Position numbers and translations under genes: made by a program. Source: Burkholderia sp. WSM2232 (lineage in GTDB: Bacteria > Pseudomonadota > Gammaproteobacteria > Burkholderiales > Burkholderiaceae). Taken from it: DNA of 64,000 nt. Positions within the stretch are counted from its first letter, which is position 1. Every line of letters starts with the position of its first letter. The notes beneath the pieces are model-generated. The model searched no databases. It was not told where the DNA came from and was given only the letters and a program-made list of their open reading frames with translations. The stretch covers positions 1 to 64,000 of the forward strand of contig NZ_AWZV01000004.1 of NCBI RefSeq assembly GCF_000472545.1. Direction: 5' to 3'. This document shows, in pieces, positions 18,077-26,633 of this stretch.

Positions 18077-18287
18077 AACGGGCAGCAATGTGCCGGGGTT
18101 TGCGGCCCACGCGCTCGCGTTCCGGCGGCATGCGGCTTGCGCGACCAGGTGGCGGCGCCAGGGCGCCGACAGATCGCCGCAGACGCCGGGGGTCTCCTAC
18201 AGATACGCAGCCAACTGCTGGTTGTCGCCTGAGGTTCACCTTGCGCGTCCGCTTTCATTCGAGTGACCGCATTTATGGAAGACAACC

Positions 18288-18755
18288 ATGAACCCCGTTG
18301 AATCGGCGAATCCCGAGCCAGGAGAATCCGAACCCGTCGGCCAGCCCGGCAAGCCGGACGAACATCGCGTGTCGGCTGTGCAGGAGCAGCTCGAGGTCGG
18401 TATAGAAGAGATAGAAACCGGCAGAGTGCGAGCGCGCAAGATCACTCATCAAAAAGCGCAGCCGCTTTCCGTCGAACTGCGCGAGCAGCGCGTCGAAGTT
18501 CGACGCGTGAGCATCAATCGCGCGGTGGATCAACGCTACCCGCCGCGTCAGGAAGGCGACACGCTCGTGATCCCCGTGTTCGAGACGGTGCCAGTCGTAA
18601 AAATGCAGTTGATGTTGAAAGAAGAGGTGCATGTCACGACGAGAGAGTCGGTGCAGCAGGTGGTTCGCGAAGTGACCTTGAACTCCGAAGAACTGGTGGT
18701 GGAGCGACGCGACGGTGTGAGCGGAGAGTGGCGGCCCGAGGACAACAGCACGTGA
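18288..18755 (+). CDS. DUF2382-domain (YsnF/AvaK-type) stress protein
   Basis: A 155-residue acidic, Glu/Val-rich protein with the DUF2382 pattern: VQEQLEVGIEEIETGRVRARK, SVELREQRVEVRRVSINR, VIPVFETVPVVKMQLMLKEE and VREVTLNSEELVVERR. These are repeated beta-strands of the YsnF/AvaK family, which is linked to general stress and desiccation response but lacks a known biochemical role. The first 25 residues are Pro/Glu-rich and probably disordered. The gene is 89 bp ahead of a larger DUF2382 paralogue in the same direction, so the two are probably one operon. Confidence 0.85.
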   Translation: MNPVESANPEPGESEPVGQPGKPDEHRVSAVQEQLEVGIEEIETGRVRARKITHQKAQPLSVELREQRVEVRRVSINRAVDQRYPPRQEGDTLVIPVFETVPVVKMQLMLKEEVHVTTRESVQQVVREVTLNSEELVVERRDGVSGEWRPEDNST

Positions 18756-18844
18756 CACGTCTCGGGAACGGTGGTTGCGCGGCCGGCAGCACGCGTATCA
18801 CCAGGACGTGCGTAGTCCTCAATTCATACTTTTGGAGATCTGCA

Positions 18845-19723
18845 ATGACTCAAACTCTGTTGGCTGTTTTCGATTCATTCCAGCAGGCGCAAACCGCAAG
18901 AAGCCGCCTGGAAGCAGAAGGCATTGCGTCCGCCGACATCACCGTTCACGCTCGCGACGCGGAATACGATCAACCAGGTACCGCAGATACGAGGGTCGGC
19001 ACGACAACGGCCGGTGGGACATCGGGCCCCGCCTCGAGTTATGAGCATGAAGGGATGGTCGATCGCATCGAACATTTTTTCAAACGGCTCTTTGGCGACG
19101 ACGATCGGCCCGAGGAGGTGGGCCACTATCAGGAAGCGGTACGCCGCGGCAGCGCATTGCTCTCGGTTGACGTCAATGACGAGTCGTCGATCGAGAGGGT
19201 GCGTGAAGCGTTGTATGCGGCGGGTGCTGTCGACATCGATTCGCGCGTCGCGGCATGGCGCAGCGGCGGTTATGCCGGATACGACCGCAATGCACCTGCC
19301 TACAGCGACGAGCAGATTGCCGCGGAACGCAAGGCTTTCCCGGTCGTGGAAGAGTCGTTGGAAGTCGGCAAGCGCGAAGTGAATACCGGCGGCGTGCGCG
19401 TGTATTCACGAGTGACGACAACGCCGGTTAGCGAGTCGGTGGAGCTGCGCGAGGAACACGCGACGATCGAACGCAGAGCGGCCGACCGGCCCGCGACGGC
19501 TGCGGACCTGAAGGAAGGCTCGGTCGAAATTCGCGAGACCGCGGAGCAGGCCGTCGTGGCAAAGACCGCACGGGTTGTCGAAGAGGTTGTCGTGGGCAAG
19601 GAGTCGAGCCGCCGCACCGAAACTGTCAACGACACAGTCCGTGGTACGGAAGTGGAGGTGGAGCGCGTGGAGGGAACCGTTCCTGGCACTCGCGTTGATG
19701 AAGCGGGCAAAAAGCCGATCTGA
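18845..19723 (+). CDS. DUF2382 stress protein with N-terminal flipping-domain-like region
   Basis: The ATG at 18845 follows TTTTGGAGATCTGCA and gives 292 residues. Residues 1-125 are an alternating alpha/beta domain (TLLAVFDSFQQAQTARSRLEAEG, DITVHARDAEYD, ALLSVDVNDESSIERVREAL) like the N-terminal general-stress 17M/YsnF-type domain. Residues about 150-285 are a DUF2382 domain (AFPVVEESLEVGKREVNTGG, VELREEHATIERRAADRPA, EVVVGKESSRRTETVNDTVR). It closely parallels the preceding small DUF2382 protein and probably arose with it by duplication. The role is likely in envelope or dehydration stress. No catalytic residues are evident. Confidence 0.87.
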   Translation: MTQTLLAVFDSFQQAQTARSRLEAEGIASADITVHARDAEYDQPGTADTRVGTTTAGGTSGPASSYEHEGMVDRIEHFFKRLFGDDDRPEEVGHYQEAVRRGSALLSVDVNDESSIERVREALYAAGAVDIDSRVAAWRSGGYAGYDRNAPAYSDEQIAAERKAFPVVEESLEVGKREVNTGGVRVYSRVTTTPVSESVELREEHATIERRAADRPATAADLKEGSVEIRETAEQAVVAKTARVVEEVVVGKESSRRTETVNDTVRGTEVEVERVEGTVPGTRVDEAGKKPI

Positions 19724-20022
19724 CGATTGCTCGAAGTGCAGTTCCGCCCGAGCGTGGAGCAGGCGTGGGTGACGGGGCGCTAGCGGGCCGCGTCTGCTCC
19801 GCGGCCCGGCACTCAGGTTTCATTCGGGGCCTGGTGCGCCGGGCGGGCCGCGCGCAATCCGTCGTCGGGCGAACTCTTCCGCTTGATGACTGACGACGCG
19901 CACCGCAGCCTCGACGCCAGTGTGGCGTTCGTCTGATCGGTCGAGCGCAGTCCCGCAGTCCCGCAGTCATATTCACCGCCGCATATTCTCTTTCCACCGT
20001 TGGTCCCTACAGGAGCAATTAC

Positions 20023-21069
20023 ATGCCCCGATCCTTCAACCATGTCCCGAAGTCTTCGGGAACCGTGGGGCTCGTCGCCGCCGCGGCGACGGCGGCCGCT
20101 GTCGGCGCGCTGTGGGTACGACACCGTGCTTCACGCGCCGAACGGGATAACCCGCCCGTGGGCCGCTTCGTCGAGGTCGATGGAGTACGCCTTCATTACA
20201 TCGACGAGGGCAAGGGATCCCCAGTCGTACTGCTGCACGGCAATGCGGTGCTTTTGCAGGACTTCATCGCCAGCGGGTTGATCGATCGCCTGGCCGGGCG
20301 CCACCGCGTGATCGCTTTCGACCGTCCGGGTTTCGGCTATAGCGAGCGGCCGCGCAGCCGCATGTGGAGCGCAGAGAATCAGGCGGACACAATCCGCCAC
20401 GCGCTTGAGCGGCTCGGCGTCGATGCACCCGTGGTACTCGGACATTCATGGGGCGCTTCTGTTGCGCTGAGCATGGCGCTCGGCGGTGCGCCCTACGTGC
20501 GCGGACTTGTGCTCCTGTCCGGCTATTACTATCCGGGCGTCCGTCTCGACGTCGCGCTCACTGCGCCGGCGGCGCTGCCGGTGTTGGGCGACGTGCTGCG
20601 GTATACCGTCTCGCCGATAACCGGACGGCTTCTATTGAAGCGCATGGTGGCCGCGATGTTCGCGCCGTCGCCCGTGCCGGATCGCTTTTTCGAAGTGATT
20701 GCGCGAGAGATGATCTTGCGTCCGAGCCAGATCAAGGCAGAAGCTGGAGATGCCGCAGCAATGATTCCAGCAGCGGCGCGGCTACGCGACCATTACTCCG
20801 CTCTGACGATACCGGTCAGTATCTTCGCCGGTGCCGAGGACAAAATCGTCGACCCGCAAGCGCATTCCGTGCGCCTACATCAGGCCGTTCCGCAGAGTTC
20901 GCTTGTCATGGTGCAGGGCGCAGGCCATATGGTGCATTATGCGGCGGCCGAGCAGATCGTCGCCGCTGTCGATGCCTTGACCGAACCGCACGATGCGCGG
21001 GGCGACGACACGGGTGTCGCGGACAGTGTCTCGCCGCCGGAATCGACGATCGACGTAGCGGAGAGCTAA
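20023..21069 (+). CDS. membrane-anchored alpha/beta hydrolase
   Basis: This 348-residue protein begins 7 nt after AGGAG. Residues 12-30 (GTVGLVAAAATAAAVGALWV) form a likely membrane anchor. The rest is an alpha/beta-hydrolase fold: oxyanion loop VVLLHGNAV, DRPGFGYSERP, nucleophile Ser142 in LGHSWGAS, the acid in FAGAEDKIVD and the catalytic His in GAGHMVHY. The C-terminal 25 residues are acidic and disordered-looking. Substrates of such anchored hydrolases are usually esters, epoxides or lactones. None can be named here. It lies after the two DUF2382 genes but 300 bp away, so it is probably transcribed separately. Confidence 0.88.
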   Translation: MPRSFNHVPKSSGTVGLVAAAATAAAVGALWVRHRASRAERDNPPVGRFVEVDGVRLHYIDEGKGSPVVLLHGNAVLLQDFIASGLIDRLAGRHRVIAFDRPGFGYSERPRSRMWSAENQADTIRHALERLGVDAPVVLGHSWGASVALSMALGGAPYVRGLVLLSGYYYPGVRLDVALTAPAALPVLGDVLRYTVSPITGRLLLKRMVAAMFAPSPVPDRFFEVIAREMILRPSQIKAEAGDAAAMIPAAARLRDHYSALTIPVSIFAGAEDKIVDPQAHSVRLHQAVPQSSLVMVQGAGHMVHYAAAEQIVAAVDALTEPHDARGDDTGVADSVSPPESTIDVAES

Positions 21070-21176
21070 TTGTTCTACGCGGACACGACTCCTCTTTGCG
21101 TGCCGTTGTTATCGACACGCGCGCACGCGAGAGACCTGGTTCTGCTTACCGGAAGGCGACCTTCCTGCAACGCAGG

Positions 21177-21653
21177 TCACTGACTCTGACTTACCGTGAC
21201 GGGGACAATTTTTTCCAGTTGGTTCAGCAGCAGTTCCTTCTGCTGCTCCGGCAGCCTGACCAGGCTTGGATACATATTGATCAGTTCCAGCCGTTGAGAA
21301 GCGGACCTGGAGGGCAGTAACAGGATCAACCCCGCCTTCTCGCGGTCTGACAGCGATGAGAGATGCGGCAGTGCGCTCAGTTGCGCCAAAGTGGCGGGCG
21401 CTACCGGAAGTGCGGCCGCTTCGTCCGTCGCCGCCGACCGTGCCGGTTTATCCGCTGCTGGCGGCGCGCCGCGCGCGGCCAATGTGTTCGGTTCTGATGC
21501 GGCTTGCTGCAAGGCTGCCACAGAGGTCGGTGCGGAATCGCCTCCGCCGCATCCGGTAAGTAGCAGACCGAACAGCAGCATCCCCAGGGCGTGCAAGAAA
21601 TGGCGCGGCACAAATGCGACGTGCCACGCAGGGTTATTGAAGTGAGCGTCCAT
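21177..21653 (-). CDS. small lipoprotein with helical C-terminal repeat (DUF3106-like)
   Basis: This 158-residue protein has a signal sequence with lipobox LLLTGCGGG (lipid-modified Cys about residue 35). After a 40-residue Ala/Pro-rich linker, the C-terminal 60 residues (LSALPHLSSLSDREKAGLIL, then MYPSLVRLPEQQKELLLNQL) form two short helical repeats resembling DUF3106-type envelope proteins. No function is known. The stop is close to the convergent hydrolase gene's end. The start at 21653 is accepted because the signal peptide needs it, though no strong ribosome site is present. Confidence 0.7.
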   Translation of the reverse strand: MDAHFNNPAWHVAFVPRHFLHALGMLLFGLLLTGCGGGDSAPTSVAALQQAASEPNTLAARGAPPAADKPARSAATDEAAALPVAPATLAQLSALPHLSSLSDREKAGLILLLPSRSASQRLELINMYPSLVRLPEQQKELLLNQLEKIVPVTVSQSQ

Positions 21654-21736
21654 GTTTCATGGCCAGGCATCCGCTGATTGAAAAAAGTGGGCAGGGCACC
21701 GCACTGAACGACGGTATCAGCCATCCACTGATGACA

Positions 21737-21761
21737 GACGTGCCAGCGATGCTGGCACGTC
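21737..21761. terminator. perfect 11-bp hairpin with 3-nt loop
   Basis: GACGTGCCAGC (21737-21747) pairs perfectly with GCTGGCACGTC (21751-21761). It lies between two minus-strand genes, about 80 bp after the end of the exported protein gene at 21842. There is no following T-run on either strand, so it may act as an RNA-stabilising or weak terminator hairpin. Confidence 0.5.
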
Positions 21762-21841
21762 CATCTTACGTCTGGCAGGCCTTTCGCGAGTAGCGTCCGC
21801 GCCTATTGGCGAACCTGCGCAAGCCCATGCCAGCAGGTCAG

Positions 21842-22351
21842 TCAGGGACCCACGATACTGATATAGGGCTGGTTGAAGCCCGCGAAGGTGAGCGTGTACA
21901 CGAAACTTGTGAGGGTGGGGGTGCCCAGCAGCAGCTTGGTCCAGTTTCCATTGGGGCAAGTGGCTGAAGCCAGTAGCTCCTGGGTAGTCGGCGCGGACGC
22001 ACTGAGCGACGGCACTACCAGTTGGCCGTTCCTTGATGGCCTCAAGGTTCCCGACGAAGTAGCCTCCGTGGTCTGCGTCTTTACGTCGACGATCTGACCG
22101 CCGTGGTTGCGGCACTGCACGGTGGCTGAGTAAGTGGCTGACAGGATCGCTGTCGCATTGGTGTTGCCCACACCGCCAATGGTGGTTGCGGTGCAGGTGA
22201 TATCGAAGGTGGTTGGATCTACGGTGCACAGCGGCTCAGCGGAGCCGTTTGCATAATGTGCTCCGCTAGGCCCATTGGCGGCGATGGTTTCGCCCCAGGC
22301 CGAAGGGACCGCGAGCACTGCGGTCAGTGCAAGTAAAGCTAGTGTCTTCAT
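21842..22351 (-). CDS. exported protein of unknown function
   Basis: The ATG at 22351 is preferred because GGAGACAG precedes it. The two upstream in-frame ATGs lack sites. The 169-residue product has a signal peptide (KTLALLALTAVLAVPSAWG, cleavage after AWG or nearby). The mature part is Thr/Ser/Asn-rich, beta-type, with four Cys (LCTVDPT, ITCTATTI, VQCRNHGGQIVD, ATCPNGNW) that could form two disulfides. It resembles small secreted or surface proteins found across Burkholderia with no assigned role. It is followed, 190 bp on, by the lipoprotein gene on the same strand. Confidence 0.72.
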   Translation of the reverse strand: MKTLALLALTAVLAVPSAWGETIAANGPSGAHYANGSAEPLCTVDPTTFDITCTATTIGGVGNTNATAILSATYSATVQCRNHGGQIVDVKTQTTEATSSGTLRPSRNGQLVVPSLSASAPTTQELLASATCPNGNWTKLLLGTPTLTSFVYTLTFAGFNQPYISIVGP

Positions 22352-23305
22352 TTCTGTCTCCACGATTTTCATGGTGTATTCATTTAACAAGAATGGACTC
22401 GTTGTCTGTTTGCTCCTTTCATAGGTTAAGGAAAGGCGAATGGATCGCCTGGTTATTCATTCATGATCTCAAATGCACCAATTTATTTCGTTGTACAAAA
22501 GATATCTGGTGAAGCGAGATTGTTGGGGGCAAAGGGTTTCCGCTTCGCCGCCTCGCTGCGTGCGCCTTGGGTAAGGGAACACTGACTTGCCACCCGACGG
22601 AAAGCAGGTCCATGAACCGTGGAAAGGATGCTCGACTTGCGTCAGGTTACGCCGCCGGTTCGCTCCACAACGTCCCGGAGATGCCCGAGCCTGGCGGCGA
22701 CATTTTTTCGCTATGCGCCGAGAACAGATGCTTCAGGATTCGTTAAAACATACTGTTTGTGGTGCTAATCAATGTTTCGAAATTATAGTTAGCGCAAGGC
22801 GAACGGCTGGGTATTTCTTTTTGTTGAGGGGCGATTGGGGGCTGTATATTGGCGCGCGACTGCTGTCCAGAGAAACAATACTTACTCTTTGGCCGCGCTG
22901 CAGACGGTCGGGGCGACTGGCCCGGATCGTTCAGGCAGTCCGCCGCTCTGCGCAAGCCCCCGAGCGACGCGCGCCGGTGCACAAGGCGGATGCAATTATC
23001 CCGAGATGGTGAGGCAAAGGAAGACACGACGCACTGTCTCGCTTTGCCAGCTCAATAAGTTTTCGACGATCTGCCATCTATTCGAACGCGGCTCTGCATC
23101 TCGTCACTATCCCGGCCGTGCGGACGGCCTTTCCAATCCTGCCGCATCCAGAGCCCGGTTTGCCCGGAACGCTTGAGCGCATCGTCGGCCTTGAACCGAG
23201 GCACGCGAGAATGCAACGAGGCCACGAAGAGAACTTCTGCCATCGACGCGTTGCCAGGCGCCGGGCGCCGGGCGTCGCGTCTCGCGCTGACATTGCGGAA
23301 CGCTG
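22352..23305. other. 950-bp region without a supported gene
   Basis: Two AT-rich blocks (about 22420-22520 and 22735-22810) interrupt GC-rich sequence, unlike the neighbours. A 63-codon minus-strand frame (23243 to 23052, beginning MAEVLFVASLHS) has a slightly protein-like composition but no ribosome site. The left end holds the promoter of the exported protein gene. Composition suggests acquired or decaying DNA. Confidence 0.5.
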
Positions 23306-23896
23306 TCAACCCGGCAACAATCCGACGGTCCTGTAGCTGCTGATCAAAGTATCGAACAACGCTATGTCTGCCCGCCCGCGGGCCATCAGTTGCGCACCGG
23401 CTATCGCCGCGTAGATTGCGCACGCCCGTTCCCGGGCGCCCTCGGCCGTGACGACGCCCGCAGCCTCCAGCGACTTGCTGAGCCAGGCCACGTTGACGTC
23501 CGCGAAGGCTTGCACTTCTTTTCTGACCACCTCAGGCAGATCGTCATATTCTGCAGCCATGAAGCTGCTCAGGCACATGCGGTTGTCGCACTCGAGCGAC
23601 TTGCGAAACGTTTCCGGATATCGATGCAAACTGACAAGCGGATCGCCCGATGTCGCGGAGAGCGCTTCCAGAGCGGCGGCCGCATCCTCGTAGTAGCGTC
23701 GCGCGACCGCCGCCGCCAGGTCCGCCTTGCTCGCGAAGTGGTGGTAAATGCTGGCAGCCTTGATGCCCACATCCTGCGCGAGCTCGCGAATGTTCAACCC
23801 GCCATACCCATGCGCCTGCGCCATTCTTGTCGCTGCAGCAAGGATGCGGTCGCTCGAGCTTGCGACGGCTTGATCTGTCAAAACAGCCCCCAACAA
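23306..23896 (-). CDS. TetR-family repressor, probable regulator of the amidase gene
   Basis: All candidate starts are TTG (23896 and 23893, or 23881 with GGGGG 5 nt upstream, which is the best supported by its ribosome site). About 190 residues. The N-terminal TetR helix-turn-helix is clear: RILAAATRMAQAHGYGGLNI, then LAQDVGIKAASIYHHFASKA. The C-terminal ligand domain has MCLSSFMAAEYDDLPEVVRK and matches the AcnR/YcdC-like TetR groups. It is divergent from an amidase gene, and the shared 180-bp region has two copies of CTAAC-N4-GTTAG, the likely operators. The inducer is unknown. Confidence 0.92.
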   Translation of the reverse strand: MLGAVLTDQAVASSSDRILAAATRMAQAHGYGGLNIRELAQDVGIKAASIYHHFASKADLAAAVARRYYEDAAAALEALSATSGDPLVSLHRYPETFRKSLECDNRMCLSSFMAAEYDDLPEVVRKEVQAFADVNVAWLSKSLEAAGVVTAEGARERACAIYAAIAGAQLMARGRADIALFDTLISSYRTVGLLPG

Positions 23897-23934
23897 AAAA
23901 TGTTGACGGCGCTCATTGTACCAATTAAAGTCAG

Positions 23935-23950
23935 CCTAACAAACGTTAGG
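23935..23950. promoter_or_regulatory. TetR operator candidate 1 (CCTAAC-N4-GTTAGG)
   Basis: A 16-bp inverted repeat, CCTAAC-AAAC-GTTAGG, lies 39 bp upstream of the TetR start region. Together with the second copy at 24008 it brackets the divergent promoters of the TetR and amidase genes. Confidence 0.8.
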
Positions 23951-24007
23951 TAGTTAAACGTCTCCTGCCACGCAGCCAACTGCTGGCGTTTTTTTGCCTC
24001 AAGTTGA

Positions 24008-24022
24008 CTAACGAGCGTTAGG
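24008..24022. promoter_or_regulatory. TetR operator candidate 2 (CTAAC-N4-GTTAG)
   Basis: CTAAC-GAGC-GTTAGG repeats the first palindrome with the same half-sites and spacer length, 55 bp upstream of the amidase ATG and 73 bp (about seven turns) from copy 1. Confidence 0.8.
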
Positions 24023-24076
24023 TAGGTTGTCGCGCTCGACCCGTATCACTGTCCCCCCAACCGCCGGAGGAAACGC

Positions 24077-25486
24077 ATGACTTCTGAACTTTTTTTCCTT
24101 GACGCCACCCGTCTGGCTGAACTTGTCTGCACACGTGAAGTGTCGCCGGTCGAGGTCGTGCAGGCCCATCTTGAGCGCATCGAGGCCGTTGATCCCAAGG
24201 TGAACGCGATTGTCACCATCGCAGACGATGCACTGAAAGCCGCCAGGGCGGCGGAAGCGGCGGTGCTCTCGGGTCAGCCGTTAGGACCGTTGCACGGCGT
24301 GCCCTTCACCGCGAAAGATTCGATCGACACGGCGGGAGTGGCGACCCAACGCGGCTCGCCGATCTTCAAAGGGCGCGTTCCCGGCGCCGACGCAACCAGC
24401 GTTGCACGGCTAAAAAACGCCGGCGGCATCCTGCTCGCAAAAACGAACTTGCCGGAGTTCTCCTACTGGATCGAGAGCGACAACCTGCTCAGCGGTCGAT
24501 CGAATAATCCGTGGGATCTCGAGCGCACGCCGGGCGGCTCGAGCGGCGGCGAATCGGCGGCGATCGCAGCGGGCATGTCGCCGCTCGGCCTAGGCACCGA
24601 TCTGGCCATCTCAATACGGGGACCTGCCGCACAGACAGGTATCGTTTCGCTCAAGGCTACGCACGGACGCGTGCCGATGACAGGAATCTGGCCGCGCGCC
24701 CCGCGCCGTTTCTGGCACGTGGGCCCAATGGCTCGCAGCATCCGCGACCTCGCACTCGCGTTCTCGCAACTGTCGGGTCCTGATGGCCACGACGCTTTTG
24801 CGAGCAGCACCGTCACCTTCGATGCCGGAGTCGGCCGCTCGCCCGATCGGCCGCTGCGGGTGGGCTGGATGGTCGAGCCCGGCTTCGGACCGGTGGACCC
24901 CGAAGTTGCCGCCACGGTGCAGGCGGCGGCCGAAGCGCTCAGCGGCGAGGGCATGCTGGTGGAGCCCGTACGCATTCCCGCGCTGGAGCGTGACTTTGCC
25001 CTCGATGTGTTCAACCGCCTGCACGTCATGGAAATGAAGCCGGCGTTCGAGGAAGCGACGACTGGGCGCAGTCAGGACGAACTCTACAAGATGGCAAGGA
25101 CCATGCTTGCTCTGCCCGACACCTCGATGAAGGACTACATCGAGGCTGAACAGGCGGCCGAGCGTCTGCGGGACGGATACGCCGACTATTTCCGCAAGTA
25201 CGACGCGTTGATTACCCATGTGCTGCCGATCCCGGCTCACAAGCATGGCGTGGACACGTTCACGATCAACGGCCGCACAGTGGATGCAACCTATCTCCAG
25301 GGCGCAACCGTGCCGCTCAATGTCACGGGCTTGCCCGGCATTTCGATGCGATTCGGCACCAGCAAGGAGGGCCTGCCTATCAACGTGCAGATTGTCGGCA
25401 GCTGGCAGGCCGAGTCGACCATTCTTCACGTAGCGTCGCTGCTCGAATCGGTCAGTCCCGTGCGCGGTCTGCATCCGAACATATGA
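24077..25486 (+). CDS. amidase-signature family hydrolase
   Basis: The start follows CGGAGGAAACGC and gives 469 residues. The Ser-cisSer-Lys triad is intact with family spacing: Lys80 (PFTAKDSID), Ser155 (GGSSGGES) and Ser179 (DLAISIRGPA). The intervals of 75 and 24 residues equal those of FAAH (142/217/241). The glycine pair before the nucleophile (usually DIGGS) is replaced by Ala-Ile, which may alter the oxyanion region. The ending lacks GatA features, so it is a stand-alone amidase acting on a small amide or acylated amine. The divergent TetR gene and two operators indicate substrate-induced expression. Confidence 0.92.
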   Translation: MTSELFFLDATRLAELVCTREVSPVEVVQAHLERIEAVDPKVNAIVTIADDALKAARAAEAAVLSGQPLGPLHGVPFTAKDSIDTAGVATQRGSPIFKGRVPGADATSVARLKNAGGILLAKTNLPEFSYWIESDNLLSGRSNNPWDLERTPGGSSGGESAAIAAGMSPLGLGTDLAISIRGPAAQTGIVSLKATHGRVPMTGIWPRAPRRFWHVGPMARSIRDLALAFSQLSGPDGHDAFASSTVTFDAGVGRSPDRPLRVGWMVEPGFGPVDPEVAATVQAAAEALSGEGMLVEPVRIPALERDFALDVFNRLHVMEMKPAFEEATTGRSQDELYKMARTMLALPDTSMKDYIEAEQAAERLRDGYADYFRKYDALITHVLPIPAHKHGVDTFTINGRTVDATYLQGATVPLNVTGLPGISMRFGTSKEGLPINVQIVGSWQAESTILHVASLLESVSPVRGLHPNI

Positions 25487-25668
25487 TGTGGCCGGCGCTT
25501 CGTGAGTCCGTCAAAAGCAACGCCCCGCAGCACATGGACTCTTCGGCGCGAACTTCCCGGACGAAGAACCCGCCACTTCGAGTCGTTGCTAGCCACTTGC
25601 AAAGAAATCGAAAAAATCAGTAGACGACTGGTCTACGATGGTTCTGATTCCACTCTTTGGAGAACGAC

Positions 25669-26358
25669 ATGAAAGTACTGATGGTTTTGACCTCGCACGA
25701 TCAGTTGGGCAACACCGGCCGCAAGACCGGCTTCTGGCTGGAAGAACTGGCCGCGCCGTACTACACGTTCAAGGACGCGGGCGCCGAGATCGTGCTGGCC
25801 TCGCCGCAAGGCGGTCAGCCGCCGCTCGACCCGAAGAGCAACGAGCCGGCCAATCAGACCGAGACGACGCATCGCTTTGAAAAGGACGCAGCGGCCACGG
25901 CGCAACTCGCAACCACGGTGCGCCTCGACAGCGTCGCGCAGGCCGACTTCGACACGGTGTTTTACCCTGGCGGTCATGGTCCGCTGTGGGATCTTGCCGA
26001 AGACGCGAATTCGATCGCGCTGATCGAGTCGTTTCTCGCGGCGGGCAAGCCTGTCGCGCTGGTATGTCATGCGCCGGGCGTGCTGCGTCACGTCAAGACG
26101 CCCGACGGCAGGCCGCTGGTAGAAGGCAGGAAGGTCACGGGCTTCACGAATTCGGAAGAAGCCGCGGTCGGCCTGACCGAGGTCGTGCCGTTTCTCGTCG
26201 AAGACGAGCTCAAGGCTCGGGGCGGCATCTATTCGAAGGCCGACGACTGGGCGCCGTACGTCGTCACCGACGGCCTTCTGATCACCGGGCAAAACCCGGC
26301 TTCGTCCTCTTCAGCTGCTGCCGCCCTGATGAAGCATTCGGCGCTGGCCGCGCAATAG
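25669..26358 (+). CDS. DJ-1/PfpI family protein (class I glutamine amidotransferase-like)
   Basis: The ATG at 25669 (after TTTGGAGAACGAC) gives 229 residues. The DJ-1/PfpI core is evident: MKVLMVLTSHD at the first strand, ASPQGGQPPLDPKS, DTVFYPGGHGPLWDL, and the nucleophile elbow with Cys133 in ALVCHAPGVL. Later come VTGFTNSEEAAVGL and LITGQNPASS, typical of the Hsp31-like/glyoxalase III subgroup with an acidic residue before the Cys elbow. Such proteins act as glyoxalase III or protein/nucleotide deglycase-like enzymes under carbonyl stress. It stands alone between the amidase and the furan cluster. Confidence 0.88.
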   Translation: MKVLMVLTSHDQLGNTGRKTGFWLEELAAPYYTFKDAGAEIVLASPQGGQPPLDPKSNEPANQTETTHRFEKDAAATAQLATTVRLDSVAQADFDTVFYPGGHGPLWDLAEDANSIALIESFLAAGKPVALVCHAPGVLRHVKTPDGRPLVEGRKVTGFTNSEEAAVGLTEVVPFLVEDELKARGGIYSKADDWAPYVVTDGLLITGQNPASSSSAAAALMKHSALAAQ

Positions 26359-26633
26359 AAGCGCATATCCGCCGACGCGCACCGCCGTGCGGCAGGCGCG
26401 CGGCGTTTCCACCAGAGAGGCAGTTGGCGGGTTGCATAGGAAAATGCCAGCCGGCTCGGCCATGCTCCCGGGCAACGGCTTCATCCTCGACCATGCTGCC
26501 AACGTGACGGGCACGGCTTACGCGTTGCAAGACGTTGACGAAGCCGCCGGTTTTCCAACAGGACGCCCGGCAAGCACGCTCGGGCGCGAACGCGCGACCA
26601 CTTGTGCGCACGAAGCGACCCAGTGCCAAACCT

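Noticed and set aside
22743..23027. 94-codon minus-strand frame as a gene
   Set aside because: No ribosome site, no recognisable composition, overlapping frames on both strands.
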